From an uncultured Chlorobiaceae bacterium (GTDB lineage: Bacteria > Bacteroidota > Chlorobiia > Chlorobiales > Chlorobiaceae), in NCBI GenBank assembly GCA_903851385.1, contig CAINOC010000119.1:1-40926 (forward strand): a DNA stretch of 40,926 bases, in the 5' to 3' direction. Below, in pieces: positions 15,322 through 23,156 of this stretch. Below the pieces are notes generated by a model. That model did no database searches and had not been told where the DNA came from. It worked only from the letters and a program-made list of their open reading frames with translations. The position numbers were made by a program, and so were the translations under genes. The stretch's first letter is position 1, and each line of letters opens with the position of its first letter.

Positions 15322-18018
15322 ATGGCCCTTGAGGACATGGAAAAAAAGTTTCGAATAAGTGATATAGCAAGAGAACTGCAGTTGAGTCCGCAGGAGGTAT
15401 TACTTTTTGTCAAAAAGGAAGGGGGCAAGGTGGCCTCTACATCCTCTATGGTCAACGAAGAGATGCATACACAGATTTTTGGTCACTTCAGCGTTGAAAA
15501 GAAAATGGTCGATGAGACCAAGAAAATAAGAGAGGAAAAAGAGAAGCGGTTGTCAAGGCTTGAGGAGCAGTCGCGAAAAACCTATGAAAAAGAGAAGCAT
15601 CTCAGCGAAACTCTGAGTCCGCCACCTGCTCCTGTAGCTGCTGCTGTTGAATTGAAAAAAGAGCCTGCTCATGATATACCTGCCCCGCATCCTGCTCTGG
15701 ATGCCGTTAAGGAACCGGAAGTCTCTTTGAGTGAGGAACCTGAAGTTCCTTCTCAAGCTGAACTTCCTGTAGCTGAGCCTGAAAAAGAGGAACCTTCAGT
15801 AAACGAGCATCTTGTTTCTTTTGATGCTCCGCAGATGATGGGAGGCCTTACGGTGCTTGGCACGCTTGACATGTATGCCGGAAGGAACAAGAAAAACCGT
15901 AAAAAGAATTTCAAAGAGCAGGCTGATGCTTTAAAAGATGAGTTTGAACCGAAGGCAGCGGAGGAAGTAGTCCATGGCGAAGAAAAAGTGGTTACCCCTA
16001 AGAAGCCTGCCAAGGTTGTCAGTGATGTGAAACCGAAGCCTGTAGTGGCTGTCGGGGATAGTTCCGCCCTGAAAAAGAAAAAAGGCAAGAAGAAAAAGAA
16101 GCCTGAGGTTGATGACAAGGTCATAACAGCGAATATACAAAAGACGATCAGTGGTATTGAGGATCGCAGCGGCACAGGTTCACGCCAGAAATTCCGCAAG
16201 ATGCGTAAAACTGAGCGTGAGCGAGAGCATGAAGAGGATGAGGCTTTTCGTGAGGCTCAGCGGATGGTTGTCAGGGTTACTGAGTATGCGTCGCCGCATG
16301 AACTTGCGGAGCTTATGGGCATTACTGCCAAAGAGATTATTCAGAAGTGTTTTGCTCTTGGCAAGTTTGTAACGATCAATCAGCGACTTGATAAGGAATC
16401 GATTGAATTGATTGCGCTTGAATTCGGTTTTGAGGCTGAATTTATTTCAGAGGTTGAAGCTACTGCGGTTGTTGTCGAGGAGGATGATGAAGCTGATCTT
16501 CTGACTCGTCCACCAGTTGTGACCATTATGGGACATGTAGATCACGGAAAGACTTCGCTGCTCGATTATATCCGCAACAGTAAAGTTGTGGCTGGTGAGT
16601 CGGGTGGCATTACCCAGCATATCGGTGCTTATGAGGTTTCAGTGGAAGGCGGCAGGAAGATCACTTTTCTTGATACGCCTGGTCATGAAGCGTTTACTGC
16701 GATGCGCGCAAGGGGAGCTCAGGTGACGGATATAGTTATTCTTGTTGTTGCGGCTGATGACAGTGTTATGCCTCAGACCATCGAGGCGATCAACCATGCC
16801 AAGGCGGCGGGAGTGCCTATTGTTGTTGCTCTTAACAAGATTGATAAGGTTGAGGCTAATCCGGAGAAGATTAAAACCCAGCTTTCTGATGCAGGCGTGC
16901 TGGTTGAAGAGTGGGGTGGAACCTATCAGTGTCAGGAGATTTCGGCCAAGAAGGGTATCGGTATTGCCGAGCTTATGGAAAAAGTGTTGACTGAGGCTGA
17001 AATGCGTGAACTGAGGGGTAACTACTCTCCAGATATCAATGCAAGCGGTATTATTGTTGAGTCAGAGCTTGATAAGGGTAAGGGCGTTATTTCCACAGTG
17101 CTGGTGCAGCGCGGAATTTTGAAGGTTGGTGATCCTTTTGTTGCCGGAAATACCATGGGCAAGGTTCGTGCACTAATGGATGAAAGAGGCAAGAGAATTC
17201 TGTTTGCCAATCCTTCGCAGCCTGTCAGGGTGCTTGGATTTGAGGATCTGCCGCAGTCGGGCGATGTGTTGACGGTTATGTCGACTGACAGGGATGCCCG
17301 TGATCTGGCGCAAAAGCGACAGGTCATACGCCGTGAACATGATTTCCGTCGCAGTACGCGTGTCAAGCTTGACAGTATAGCCCGTCAGATTAAGGAAGGG
17401 CTTATGAAGGAGCTGAGCGTTATTATCAAGGCTGATACAGATGGCTCTATTCAGGCACTTGCTGACGGGCTGATGAAAATTCAGAATGATGAGGTCAAGG
17501 TTCAGATTATTCACCAGGGCGTCGGGCAGATTACTGAAACTGACGTTTTGCTTGCTGCGGCTTCTGATGCCATTATTATCGGCTTCAGGGTGCGACCGAA
17601 TGTGAACGCCAAGAGGCTAGCTGAAAAAGAGGATCTTGATGTCCGCTTTTACAGCGTTATTTATCATGTGCTTGAAGATGTCGAGAAAGCGCTTGAAGGC
17701 ATGCTTTCGCCTGAACTGCATGAAGAGAGTCTTGGTTCTCTTGAGGTGCGTCAGGTATTCAAGGTGCCTAAAATCGGTAACGTTGGCGGATGTTATGTGC
17801 TTGAAGGAAAGGTTTTCCGTGATTCGAAGGTACGATTGCTTCGTGATGGCGTGCAGATTTATGAAGGTCAGCTTGCGGCGCTCAGGCGTTTCAAGGATGA
17901 TGTCAAGGAAGTGGATGCCGGTTATGAGTGCGGTATGAGTCTGAAAAATTATGATGATATCAAGGTTGGAGACGTTGTTGAGGCGTATAAGATAGTTGAG
18001 AAGAAACGGAAACTTTGA
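15322..18018 (+). CDS. infB: Translation initiation factor IF-2
   Basis: IF-2 delivers initiator fMet-tRNA to the 30S subunit and promotes 50S joining. The 898-residue protein opens with an IF2_N domain (FRISDIARELQLSPQEVLLF, residues 10-29). A long lysine/glutamate/proline-rich linker (about 60-310) contains poly-lysine runs. A second IF2_N domain (YASPHELAELMGITAKEIIQ) starts near residue 320. The GTPase domain begins near 395: GHVDHGKTS (G1), DTPGHEAF (G3), NKIDKVEANPEK (G4). Beta-barrel domains II-III and the C-terminal fMet-tRNA-binding domain are complete. A stop is followed after 18 bases by rbfA, the usual operon order. Confidence 0.97.
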   Translation: MALEDMEKKFRISDIARELQLSPQEVLLFVKKEGGKVASTSSMVNEEMHTQIFGHFSVEKKMVDETKKIREEKEKRLSRLEEQSRKTYEKEKHLSETLSPPPAPVAAAVELKKEPAHDIPAPHPALDAVKEPEVSLSEEPEVPSQAELPVAEPEKEEPSVNEHLVSFDAPQMMGGLTVLGTLDMYAGRNKKNRKKNFKEQADALKDEFEPKAAEEVVHGEEKVVTPKKPAKVVSDVKPKPVVAVGDSSALKKKKGKKKKKPEVDDKVITANIQKTISGIEDRSGTGSRQKFRKMRKTEREREHEEDEAFREAQRMVVRVTEYASPHELAELMGITAKEIIQKCFALGKFVTINQRLDKESIELIALEFGFEAEFISEVEATAVVVEEDDEADLLTRPPVVTIMGHVDHGKTSLLDYIRNSKVVAGESGGITQHIGAYEVSVEGGRKITFLDTPGHEAFTAMRARGAQVTDIVILVVAADDSVMPQTIEAINHAKAAGVPIVVALNKIDKVEANPEKIKTQLSDAGVLVEEWGGTYQCQEISAKKGIGIAELMEKVLTEAEMRELRGNYSPDINASGIIVESELDKGKGVISTVLVQRGILKVGDPFVAGNTMGKVRALMDERGKRILFANPSQPVRVLGFEDLPQSGDVLTVMSTDRDARDLAQKRQVIRREHDFRRSTRVKLDSIARQIKEGLMKELSVIIKADTDGSIQALADGLMKIQNDEVKVQIIHQGVGQITETDVLLAAASDAIIIGFRVRPNVNAKRLAEKEDLDVRFYSVIYHVLEDVEKALEGMLSPELHEESLGSLEVRQVFKVPKIGNVGGCYVLEGKVFRDSKVRLLRDGVQIYEGQLAALRRFKDDVKEVDAGYECGMSLKNYDDIKVGDVVEAYKIVEKKRKL

Positions 18019-18036
18019 ACCGCTTATTGTTGAGTT

Positions 18037-18396
18037 ATGTCGATACGTACTGACAGGGTTGCTTCACTTCTGCAGCAGGAGCTGGGAGGTATACTGCAAA
18101 AGGAGCTGCCGCGTGGCGGTTCGATAGTTACTATTGTTGAGGTGAAGGTTACACCTGATCTCAGCATTGCAAGGGTCTATGTTTCTATTATCGGTTCTGA
18201 AGAACAGAAGGAAAAGGCCATGGCTTTTTTGCGGGATGAAACAAAAAGTATCAGAATGATACTTTCTTCCAGGATCCGGCATCAATTCAGGCGTATTCCT
18301 GAACTGGAATTTTTTGAGGATCATCTTTATGAGCGGGCGACCAAGATTGAGCAGCTTTTGAATGAAGTTCGAAAAGGCAGTGGCGATAAACATTGA
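18037..18396 (+). CDS. rbfA: Ribosome-binding factor A
   Basis: RbfA is a KH-fold protein that binds immature 30S subunits and is needed for 16S rRNA 5'-end maturation and cold growth. The 119-residue product shows the family pattern: RTDRVASLLQQELGGILQKE at the N-terminus, VTIVEVKVTPDLSIARVYVS at residues 31-50, SIRMILSSRIRHQFRRIPEL at 69-88, then EFFEDHLYERATKIEQLL. It is placed 18 bases after infB and 30 bases before truB, as in the classical operon. Nothing is unusual about its length. Confidence 0.95.
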   Translation: MSIRTDRVASLLQQELGGILQKELPRGGSIVTIVEVKVTPDLSIARVYVSIIGSEEQKEKAMAFLRDETKSIRMILSSRIRHQFRRIPELEFFEDHLYERATKIEQLLNEVRKGSGDKH

Positions 18397-18426
18397 CATT
18401 GCCGTTTTGGTAAACAGATTGCATGG

Positions 18427-19167
18427 ATGAACAGCATAACTGAAAGTATCATTCATGATGAAGGTGATTTTCTTCTGATTGACAAGCCTTTCGACTGGAC
18501 CTCGTTTGATGTGGTGGCAAAGATTAGAAATACCTTTAAAGGGGTCGGCTTGAAGCGCAAGGTGGGTCACTCCGGGACTCTTGATCCTAAGGCTACAGGT
18601 CTGCTTATTCTTGCAACGGCCCGGAAAACCAAGGAAATATCATCTCTGGAAGTGCTTGATAAGGTGTACGATGGTGCCTTGAAGCTGGGCGTCATGACTG
18701 AAAGCCATGATATTGAAACCTCCGAGTATGGCCATTGCAGTGTAGAGCATCTGACGGAGATGCGGATTCGCACTCTTGCTTCAGAATTTGAGGGAACTCA
18801 CCTGCAGCAGCCACCAATGCATTCGGCGGCTTGGCACAATGGCAAGCGTCTTTACGCTCATGCCCGCAAGGGAGAGGTTATCAAGGAGCGTAAAGTAAAA
18901 GAGATTGTTATCTACCGCTTTGAGGTTACCCGCGTTGAGCTTCCGATGGTCTATTTTGTTCTCCATGTTTCAAAGGGTGCCTATATCAGGGTTATTGCCC
19001 ATGAGTTCGGTGCTGCTTTAGGCGTAGGAGGATATCTTGCCTCTCTCAGACGTCTTTCCATCGGCTCCTATCAGCTGAGCTCTTCGAAGAGTGTAGAGGA
19101 GACTATTGACACAATTCTTCGGCAGGCATCAACCGCTTCCGCCAGGGTGAAGGTAGATACAGAATAA
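18427..19167 (+). CDS. truB: tRNA pseudouridine(55) synthase TruB
   Basis: TruB converts U55 of the T-loop of tRNAs to pseudouridine. The 246-residue protein has the motif I/II blocks of the family: LLIDKPFDWTSFDVVAKIRN at residues 16-35 and KVGHSGTLDPKATGLLI at 45-61, with catalytic Asp53. Then come KVYDGALKLGVMTESHDIET and LQQPPMHSAAWHNGKRLYAH, followed by VSKGAYIRVIAHEFGAALG. The C-terminal PUA domain is minimal or absent, giving a shorter enzyme than in Escherichia coli. The ATG at 18427 follows another, out-of-frame ATG at 18423. The stop is two bases before ribF, indicating tight coupling. Confidence 0.94.
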   Translation: MNSITESIIHDEGDFLLIDKPFDWTSFDVVAKIRNTFKGVGLKRKVGHSGTLDPKATGLLILATARKTKEISSLEVLDKVYDGALKLGVMTESHDIETSEYGHCSVEHLTEMRIRTLASEFEGTHLQQPPMHSAAWHNGKRLYAHARKGEVIKERKVKEIVIYRFEVTRVELPMVYFVLHVSKGAYIRVIAHEFGAALGVGGYLASLRRLSIGSYQLSSSKSVEETIDTILRQASTASARVKVDTE

Positions 19168-19169
19168 GT

Positions 19170-20132
19170 ATGCGAATTGTTGAGTATGACAATGATATTG
19201 TCTACAGCTATGGCTCCCGCTCTCTCGCGGAACTGCCTCTTGTCGGTTCTGCGGTGACGATCGGGTCGTATGACGGGGTTCATAAAGGGCACCGGACAAT
19301 TATTGCCCGAATGGCTGCTATAGCCCGTGCGCGGCATCTCAGAAGTGTGGTTGTGACGTTTGAGCCGCATCCGAGACGGGTGCTTAAGGGGGCTGTTTCG
19401 GGCCCGCTTGGACTATTGACCACTCTTGAAGAAAAAATTGACCTTCTCTCCCGGGAGAACATTGATCTTCTTTTTGTTATTCGGTTTACTCCGGATTTTG
19501 CATCACGATCATCCGAAGATTTTATCCGGAATGTTCTTGTCAGGCTCCTTGGTGCTCAGGCAATTATTATCGGTTATGATCATGTGTTTGGCCGTGACAG
19601 GAGCGGAAGCGGAACAACACTGGAAAATCTTGGGGTGGAGCTTGGATTTGCTGTGGAGGTTGTTGATGAGGTGCTTATCGGCAGTGAGCATTTGTCGAGC
19701 ACAAGAATAAGGCGGTTGCTTGAAGCCGGAATGATTGAAGAGGCCAATGAGTTTCTTGGTTCTCCTTATATGATCAGCGGTATGGTGGTTGAGGGAGACA
19801 AGGTTGGGCGGAGTATCGGCTTTCCAACGGTTAATCTGAGGATTTCTGACCAGAATAAGCTGTTGCCGCGTTCTGGCGTTTACGTGGCTCAAACTGAGAT
19901 CGATGGAATTCTTTTTTATGCGATGATGAATGTTGGTGTTCGTCCAACGGTCTCTTCGGAGGGGATTATAAGCGTGGAGGCGTTCATTCTCGGGTATAGC
20001 GGTGATTTATACGGTGAACGTTTACGGTTTACGCTCCTGAGGTTCATCAGGGAGGAGAGGAAGTTTTCGTCACTGGATGAGCTGAAAAAACAGCTTGAAA
20101 AAGATAAAAAAGCCGTGGAGTTGTATTGTTAA
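19170..20132 (+). CDS. ribF: Bifunctional riboflavin kinase/FMN adenylyltransferase
   Basis: RibF makes FMN from riboflavin and then FAD from FMN. The 320-residue protein has an N-terminal nucleotidyltransferase domain: TIGSYDGVHKGHRTIIARMA near 29-48 with the GxxDGxHxGH motif, VVTFEPHPRRVL near 67-78 and IIIGYDHVFGRDRSGSG near 130-146. The C-terminal riboflavin kinase domain includes GMVVEGDKVGRSIGFPTVNL near 204-223 and YAMMNVGVRPTV near 250. Both catalytic domains look complete. The gene follows truB by two bases and is 48 bases before rpsO. FMN/FAD supply is relevant for the ETF pair later in the window, though nothing links the genes directly. Confidence 0.95.
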   Translation: MRIVEYDNDIVYSYGSRSLAELPLVGSAVTIGSYDGVHKGHRTIIARMAAIARARHLRSVVVTFEPHPRRVLKGAVSGPLGLLTTLEEKIDLLSRENIDLLFVIRFTPDFASRSSEDFIRNVLVRLLGAQAIIIGYDHVFGRDRSGSGTTLENLGVELGFAVEVVDEVLIGSEHLSSTRIRRLLEAGMIEEANEFLGSPYMISGMVVEGDKVGRSIGFPTVNLRISDQNKLLPRSGVYVAQTEIDGILFYAMMNVGVRPTVSSEGIISVEAFILGYSGDLYGERLRFTLLRFIREERKFSSLDELKKQLEKDKKAVELYC

Positions 20133-20180
20133 TAATATTATATTGCAGGTCAATCGATTTAATATAACAAACGAAGAGAT

Positions 20181-20450
20181 ATGAGTCTGACAAAAGAATT
20201 TAAAGCAGAAGTCATTGCACAGTTTGGTGCTTCTGAGAAGAATACTGGAAAATCCGAGGTTCAGGTTGCTTTATACACCCGCCGGATCACTGATCTTACC
20301 GGTCATCTTCAGCTGCATCCCAAGGACAAGCACTCCCGTCGCGGTTTGCTTATGCTTGTTGCCAAGCGCAAGAAAATGCTGAACTATTTGAAAAATGTTG
20401 ATATCAATCGTTACCGTAAAGTTATCGGTGAACTTGATCTTCGCAAATAA
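20181..20450 (+). CDS. rpsO: 30S ribosomal protein S15
   Basis: S15 binds 16S rRNA early in 30S assembly and makes the B4 bridge to 23S rRNA. The 89-residue product has normal length and the family blocks: FGASEKNTGKSEVQVALYTR at residues 14-33, RITDLTGHLQLHPKDKHSRR, and GLLMLVAKRKKMLNYLKNVD followed by INRYRKVIGELDLRK. GAAGAG six to seven bases before the ATG is the ribosome binding site. The AT-rich 48 bases before it could hold a separate promoter, but no clear -35/-10 pair is visible. In many bacteria S15 represses its own mRNA; no such structure was worked out here. Confidence 0.97.
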   Translation: MSLTKEFKAEVIAQFGASEKNTGKSEVQVALYTRRITDLTGHLQLHPKDKHSRRGLLMLVAKRKKMLNYLKNVDINRYRKVIGELDLRK

Positions 20451-20503
20451 GAGTGGTAATAAAGGCGGTATCTTTTTAATAAACTGAAGCGGTAAGGGAT
20501 ACT

Positions 20504-21391
20504 ATGCTGGAAAGTATGACCGGATATGGCAGTGCCGAGTCTCTGGAGAATGGAGTGAAGACTCTTGTTGAGTTGCGCTCGGTCAATAACCGGTTCGCTG
20601 AGATCAGTGTGAAGCTTCCCCGTCAGCTTCTCTCTTATGAACTTGAAGTCCGTGAAATGATACGGGCGCATTTTCAGAGGGGGAAGATTTCTGCTTTTAT
20701 TCAGATTCAGCTTGACGAGGAGCAGCCAATCTCTACGGGTATCAATGTCGCAAAGGTCAAGGCCTATAAAGGACTGCTTGATTCCCTCCGGAAAGAAGCC
20801 GATCTTGATGCTCCTGTTCTTCTTGAGCATCTGCTCCGGTTTCCTGAAATATTCGATAATGGAGCTACATCGCTCGACAGTTCTGATACCCTGTGGCCTT
20901 TTGTCAAAAACCTTCTGCAGGATGCTATCGATCGGCTGAAAGCTATGCGACGCAGGGAGGGGGAAGAGCTCTCCATAGATTTTACCGCACGAATTGCTGA
21001 AATTGAGCGTACTCTTGCAGTGGTCACCGCTCTTTCGGCTGACAATCTTGAAACCGTAAGGAAAAGACTTGCTGCAAAGGTAGAGGCTGTTGCCGGCAAG
21101 GATCTGGCATATAGCCGTGACCGTCTTGAAATGGAACTGGTACTTGCGGCTGACAAGCTTGATATAACCGAAGAGTTGACCCGATTTGCCAGCCATAACA
21201 AGTTTTTTATTGAAGAGCTGAGAAATGAGGAGAGCGGTACAGGCCGGAAACTGAATTTTCTTCTTCAGGAGCAGTTGCGTGAAGCCAATACCATAGCTTC
21301 AAAATCCCAGAATGCTGAAATTTCCCAGAAAATAGTTCAGATCAAGGAAGATCTTGAAAAAATCAGGGAACAGCTGCAGAATATAGAGTAA
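20504..21391 (+). CDS. YicC/YloC family endoribonuclease
   Basis: The 295-residue protein starts with MLESMTGYGSAE, the almost invariant YicC N-terminus, followed by LVELRSVNNRFAEISVKLPR. The C-terminal DUF1732 region ends with ELTRFASHNKFFIEELRNEE and GRKLNFLLQEQLREANTIAS followed by KSQNAEISQKIVQIKEDLEK, the usual coiled-coil-like end. Characterised YicC proteins are metal-dependent endoribonucleases that affect small RNA turnover. The stop lies five bases before gmk, the neighbour it has in many bacteria, so the two are co-transcribed. The RNA target in this organism is unknown. Confidence 0.93.
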   Translation: MLESMTGYGSAESLENGVKTLVELRSVNNRFAEISVKLPRQLLSYELEVREMIRAHFQRGKISAFIQIQLDEEQPISTGINVAKVKAYKGLLDSLRKEADLDAPVLLEHLLRFPEIFDNGATSLDSSDTLWPFVKNLLQDAIDRLKAMRRREGEELSIDFTARIAEIERTLAVVTALSADNLETVRKRLAAKVEAVAGKDLAYSRDRLEMELVLAADKLDITEELTRFASHNKFFIEELRNEESGTGRKLNFLLQEQLREANTIASKSQNAEISQKIVQIKEDLEKIREQLQNIE

Positions 21392-21396
21392 TTGCT

Positions 21397-21981
21397 ATGA
21401 TTGAAGAGCGAAAACAGCAGGGAAAACTGATTGTTTTTTCAGCTCCGTCAGGTACCGGGAAATCAACAATAGCCAAGCTGGTTCTTGAACGCATGCCGAC
21501 CGTCAGATTTTCGGTGTCGGCCACAACCAGGCAGAAAAGAGCAGGAGAGAGTGAAGGTGGAAACTATTTTTTTCTCAGTAAGGAAGAGTTTGAGGAGAGG
21601 ATTCGTACTGGTGGTTTTATAGAGCACGAATTTTTTTTTGGAAACCATTATGGTACACTGCTTGATAAAACACATGATGTGATTGATTCAGGTGCCAATA
21701 TTCTGCTTGATCTTGATGTGAAGGGCGCCTTGAATCTTAAAAAGATTTTTCCTGATAATTCATTGCTGCTGTTTATAAAGCCGCCCGATATGGAGGTTTT
21801 AAAGCAGAGACTTCAAGGGCGACAGAGTGAAGATGAGGCGAGTCTGAGTGTGCGTCTGGAGCGAGCAAGGCTGGAGTTGGCTTATGCGGACCGGTTTGAT
21901 AAGGTTGTCGTGAATGATGATCTGGAGAAGGCGGTTGAGACCATTACAGCTATCATTACTGAATTTCTTTCAAATACGTAA
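21397..21981 (+). CDS. gmk: Guanylate kinase
   Basis: Gmk phosphorylates GMP to GDP with ATP. The 194-residue enzyme has the P-loop APSGTGKST at residues 16-24 and the GMP-binding block SVSATTRQKRAGESEGGNYF with Ser, Arg and Tyr contacts. FIEHEFFFGNHYGTLLD and ILLDLDVKGALNLKK follow, together with the lid segment LQGRQSEDEASLSVRLERAR. All catalytic positions look intact and the length is standard. It is placed between yicC and the omega-subunit gene, a conserved order (yicC-gmk-rpoZ) in many bacteria. Confidence 0.96.
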   Translation: MIEERKQQGKLIVFSAPSGTGKSTIAKLVLERMPTVRFSVSATTRQKRAGESEGGNYFFLSKEEFEERIRTGGFIEHEFFFGNHYGTLLDKTHDVIDSGANILLDLDVKGALNLKKIFPDNSLLLFIKPPDMEVLKQRLQGRQSEDEASLSVRLERARLELAYADRFDKVVVNDDLEKAVETITAIITEFLSNT

Positions 21982-21992
21982 AATACGGTACA

Positions 21993-22346
21993 ATGTCGGT
22001 TAAACCTGTTGACCTGAATAAGTTGAGAAGTGGGCACTCGAATTTGTATGAAACGGTGGTCGCTATTTCGAAAAAAGCAAAAAAGCTGCATGATGAAGAG
22101 CGTGCAGAACTTGAAGAGAAGCTTCTGCCTTATAAGGAGATGATCCGTAACCCGACAAGCGAATCTGAGTCGGACAAGATTTTTCCGGAGCAGATAGCTA
22201 TCAGCCTTGAGTTTGAGTGTCGTGAAAAGTCGTCGCATAAGGCTGTTGCAGATTACTTTGAGCATAAATACGATTATACCATAGAGAAACCTGTTGAAAA
22301 GAAGGCTGTGCCAACTGAAGAAGATGATGAAACTGACGGGAATTAA
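21993..22346 (+). CDS. rpoZ: RNA polymerase omega subunit, Rpb6-like
   Basis: The 117-residue protein follows gmk after 11 bases, the standard position of rpoZ. Its N-terminus, VKPVDLNKLRSGHSNLYETV followed by VAISKKAKKLH, fits the omega/Rpb6 pattern of an N-terminal helix that braces the beta-prime subunit. The later part, FPEQIAISLEFECREKSSHK followed by AVADYFEHKY, resembles the Bacteroidota/Chlorobiota form, which is longer than the proteobacterial omega. The charged tail (EKKAVPTEEDDETDGN) is low complexity. Its 3' end overlaps the start of the VOC gene by 23 bases. Assignment rests on position plus weak similarity. Confidence 0.75.
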   Translation: MSVKPVDLNKLRSGHSNLYETVVAISKKAKKLHDEERAELEEKLLPYKEMIRNPTSESESDKIFPEQIAISLEFECREKSSHKAVADYFEHKYDYTIEKPVEKKAVPTEEDDETDGN

Positions 22347-22821
22347 TCAGATTACCCTTCGAGTCAATGACTTGGGTCTGGCTGAGGATTTTTATGGTGG
22401 TATTCTTGGTCTTAAGCTTGACCACAGGGTTGGTGCAAACATTTCGTATCTCCGTGTTAACTCGGATATGCTTGTGCTCGTGAAGGCTGAAACCCCCGGT
22501 TCGCTTCAGGCGAGGGATATCCGGGTTGATCATTTCGGGTTCAGGCTTGCTTCAGACGCGGAAGTTGATGAGGCAGCCCGCTATATGGATGAACAAGGCG
22601 TTCACATTGTTACCCGACCGGCCCATCGGCGGGAGGGAAGGGCTTTTTTTGTCATGGATCCGGATGGTAATCTTGTGGAGTTTTATTCCATGCATGAAAC
22701 CGGTATTCAGAAGGACAGCCCGGATATTGATCTTTCTTCTCCAGATTCTCACTCTCTCCCAACTCGTCAGCACATGGATGACGTGGTTGTGACCAGAAAA
22801 ACCCGTCGTTCGAGAAAATAG
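22324..22821 (+). CDS. VOC/glyoxalase superfamily protein
   Basis: From the ATG at 22324 the product has 165 residues. It has the vicinal oxygen chelate fold, two beta-alpha-beta-beta-beta units. TGINQITLRVNDLGLAEDFY followed by GGILGLKLD opens the first unit. IRVDHFGFRLASDAEVDEAA opens the second. RAFFVMDPDGNLVEFYSMHE near residues 110-129 is the classic metal-binding DPDGNxxE end. Metal ligands would be His/Glu in these units. The tail (LPTRQHMDDVVVTRKTRRSR) is basic. The start overlaps the upstream omega gene by 23 bases; ATG 22327 is an equally good start. The substrate is unknown: candidates are glyoxalase, fosfomycin-type thiol transferase or dioxygenase activities. Confidence 0.8.
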   Translation: MMKLTGINQITLRVNDLGLAEDFYGGILGLKLDHRVGANISYLRVNSDMLVLVKAETPGSLQARDIRVDHFGFRLASDAEVDEAARYMDEQGVHIVTRPAHRREGRAFFVMDPDGNLVEFYSMHETGIQKDSPDIDLSSPDSHSLPTRQHMDDVVVTRKTRRSRK

Positions 22822-22858
22822 CTTCTATAAGTTGGTCTCTAAAAATAAATTCAGTGAT

Positions 22859-23047
22859 ATGCCTGGACTGCATTCCGGTGATAAGCTTGAGTTATCCCGC
22901 GAAAAGGATGACCAGCTCATTGGCGGATCTCTCAATAAAAATGTTGATGATCTCTACGGAAAACTGTTTAACCCCGAAAGAGAACCGCTGTCAACAGAAG
23001 CTATTAATGATGCCCTTCGCGGCACATTCAAAGAACAACAGTTGTGA
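22859..23047 (+). CDS. Small hypothetical protein
   Basis: A 62-residue open frame starts at ATG 22859; a TTG at 22832 would add nine residues. The product (MPGLHSGDKLELSREKDDQL followed by IGGSLNKNVDDLYGKLFNPE) is soluble, charged and has a normal amino acid composition. It ends with a predicted helix (STEAINDALRGTFKEQQL). It follows the VOC gene on the same strand after 37 bases and is the last gene before the convergent GlmU-like gene. No ribosome binding site is obvious. I do not recognise the family. It could be a Chlorobi-specific small protein or a chance frame. Confidence 0.45.
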   Translation: MPGLHSGDKLELSREKDDQLIGGSLNKNVDDLYGKLFNPEREPLSTEAINDALRGTFKEQQL

Positions 23048-23108
23048 CAGTGTGCTAACTCTGATCAAAAGAGCTGCTTAATCTCCTGAAAAAGTATTTT
23101 TAATCACG

Positions 23109-23129
23109 CGATCGTTTCAAAAACGATCG
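23109..23129. terminator. Inverted repeat between convergent genes, possible bidirectional terminator
   Basis: CGATCGTTT-CAA-AAACGATCG is a perfect 9-bp stem with a three-base loop. It lies in the short gap between two convergent transcription units. The flanks are only moderately T-rich: TTTTT lies at 23099-23103 (as A-run for the minus strand) and no T-run follows on the plus strand. A terminator role is therefore plausible but not certain. Confidence 0.5.
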
Positions 23130-23156
23130 GAGTTATCTCATCTCTATCGCTCTCTC

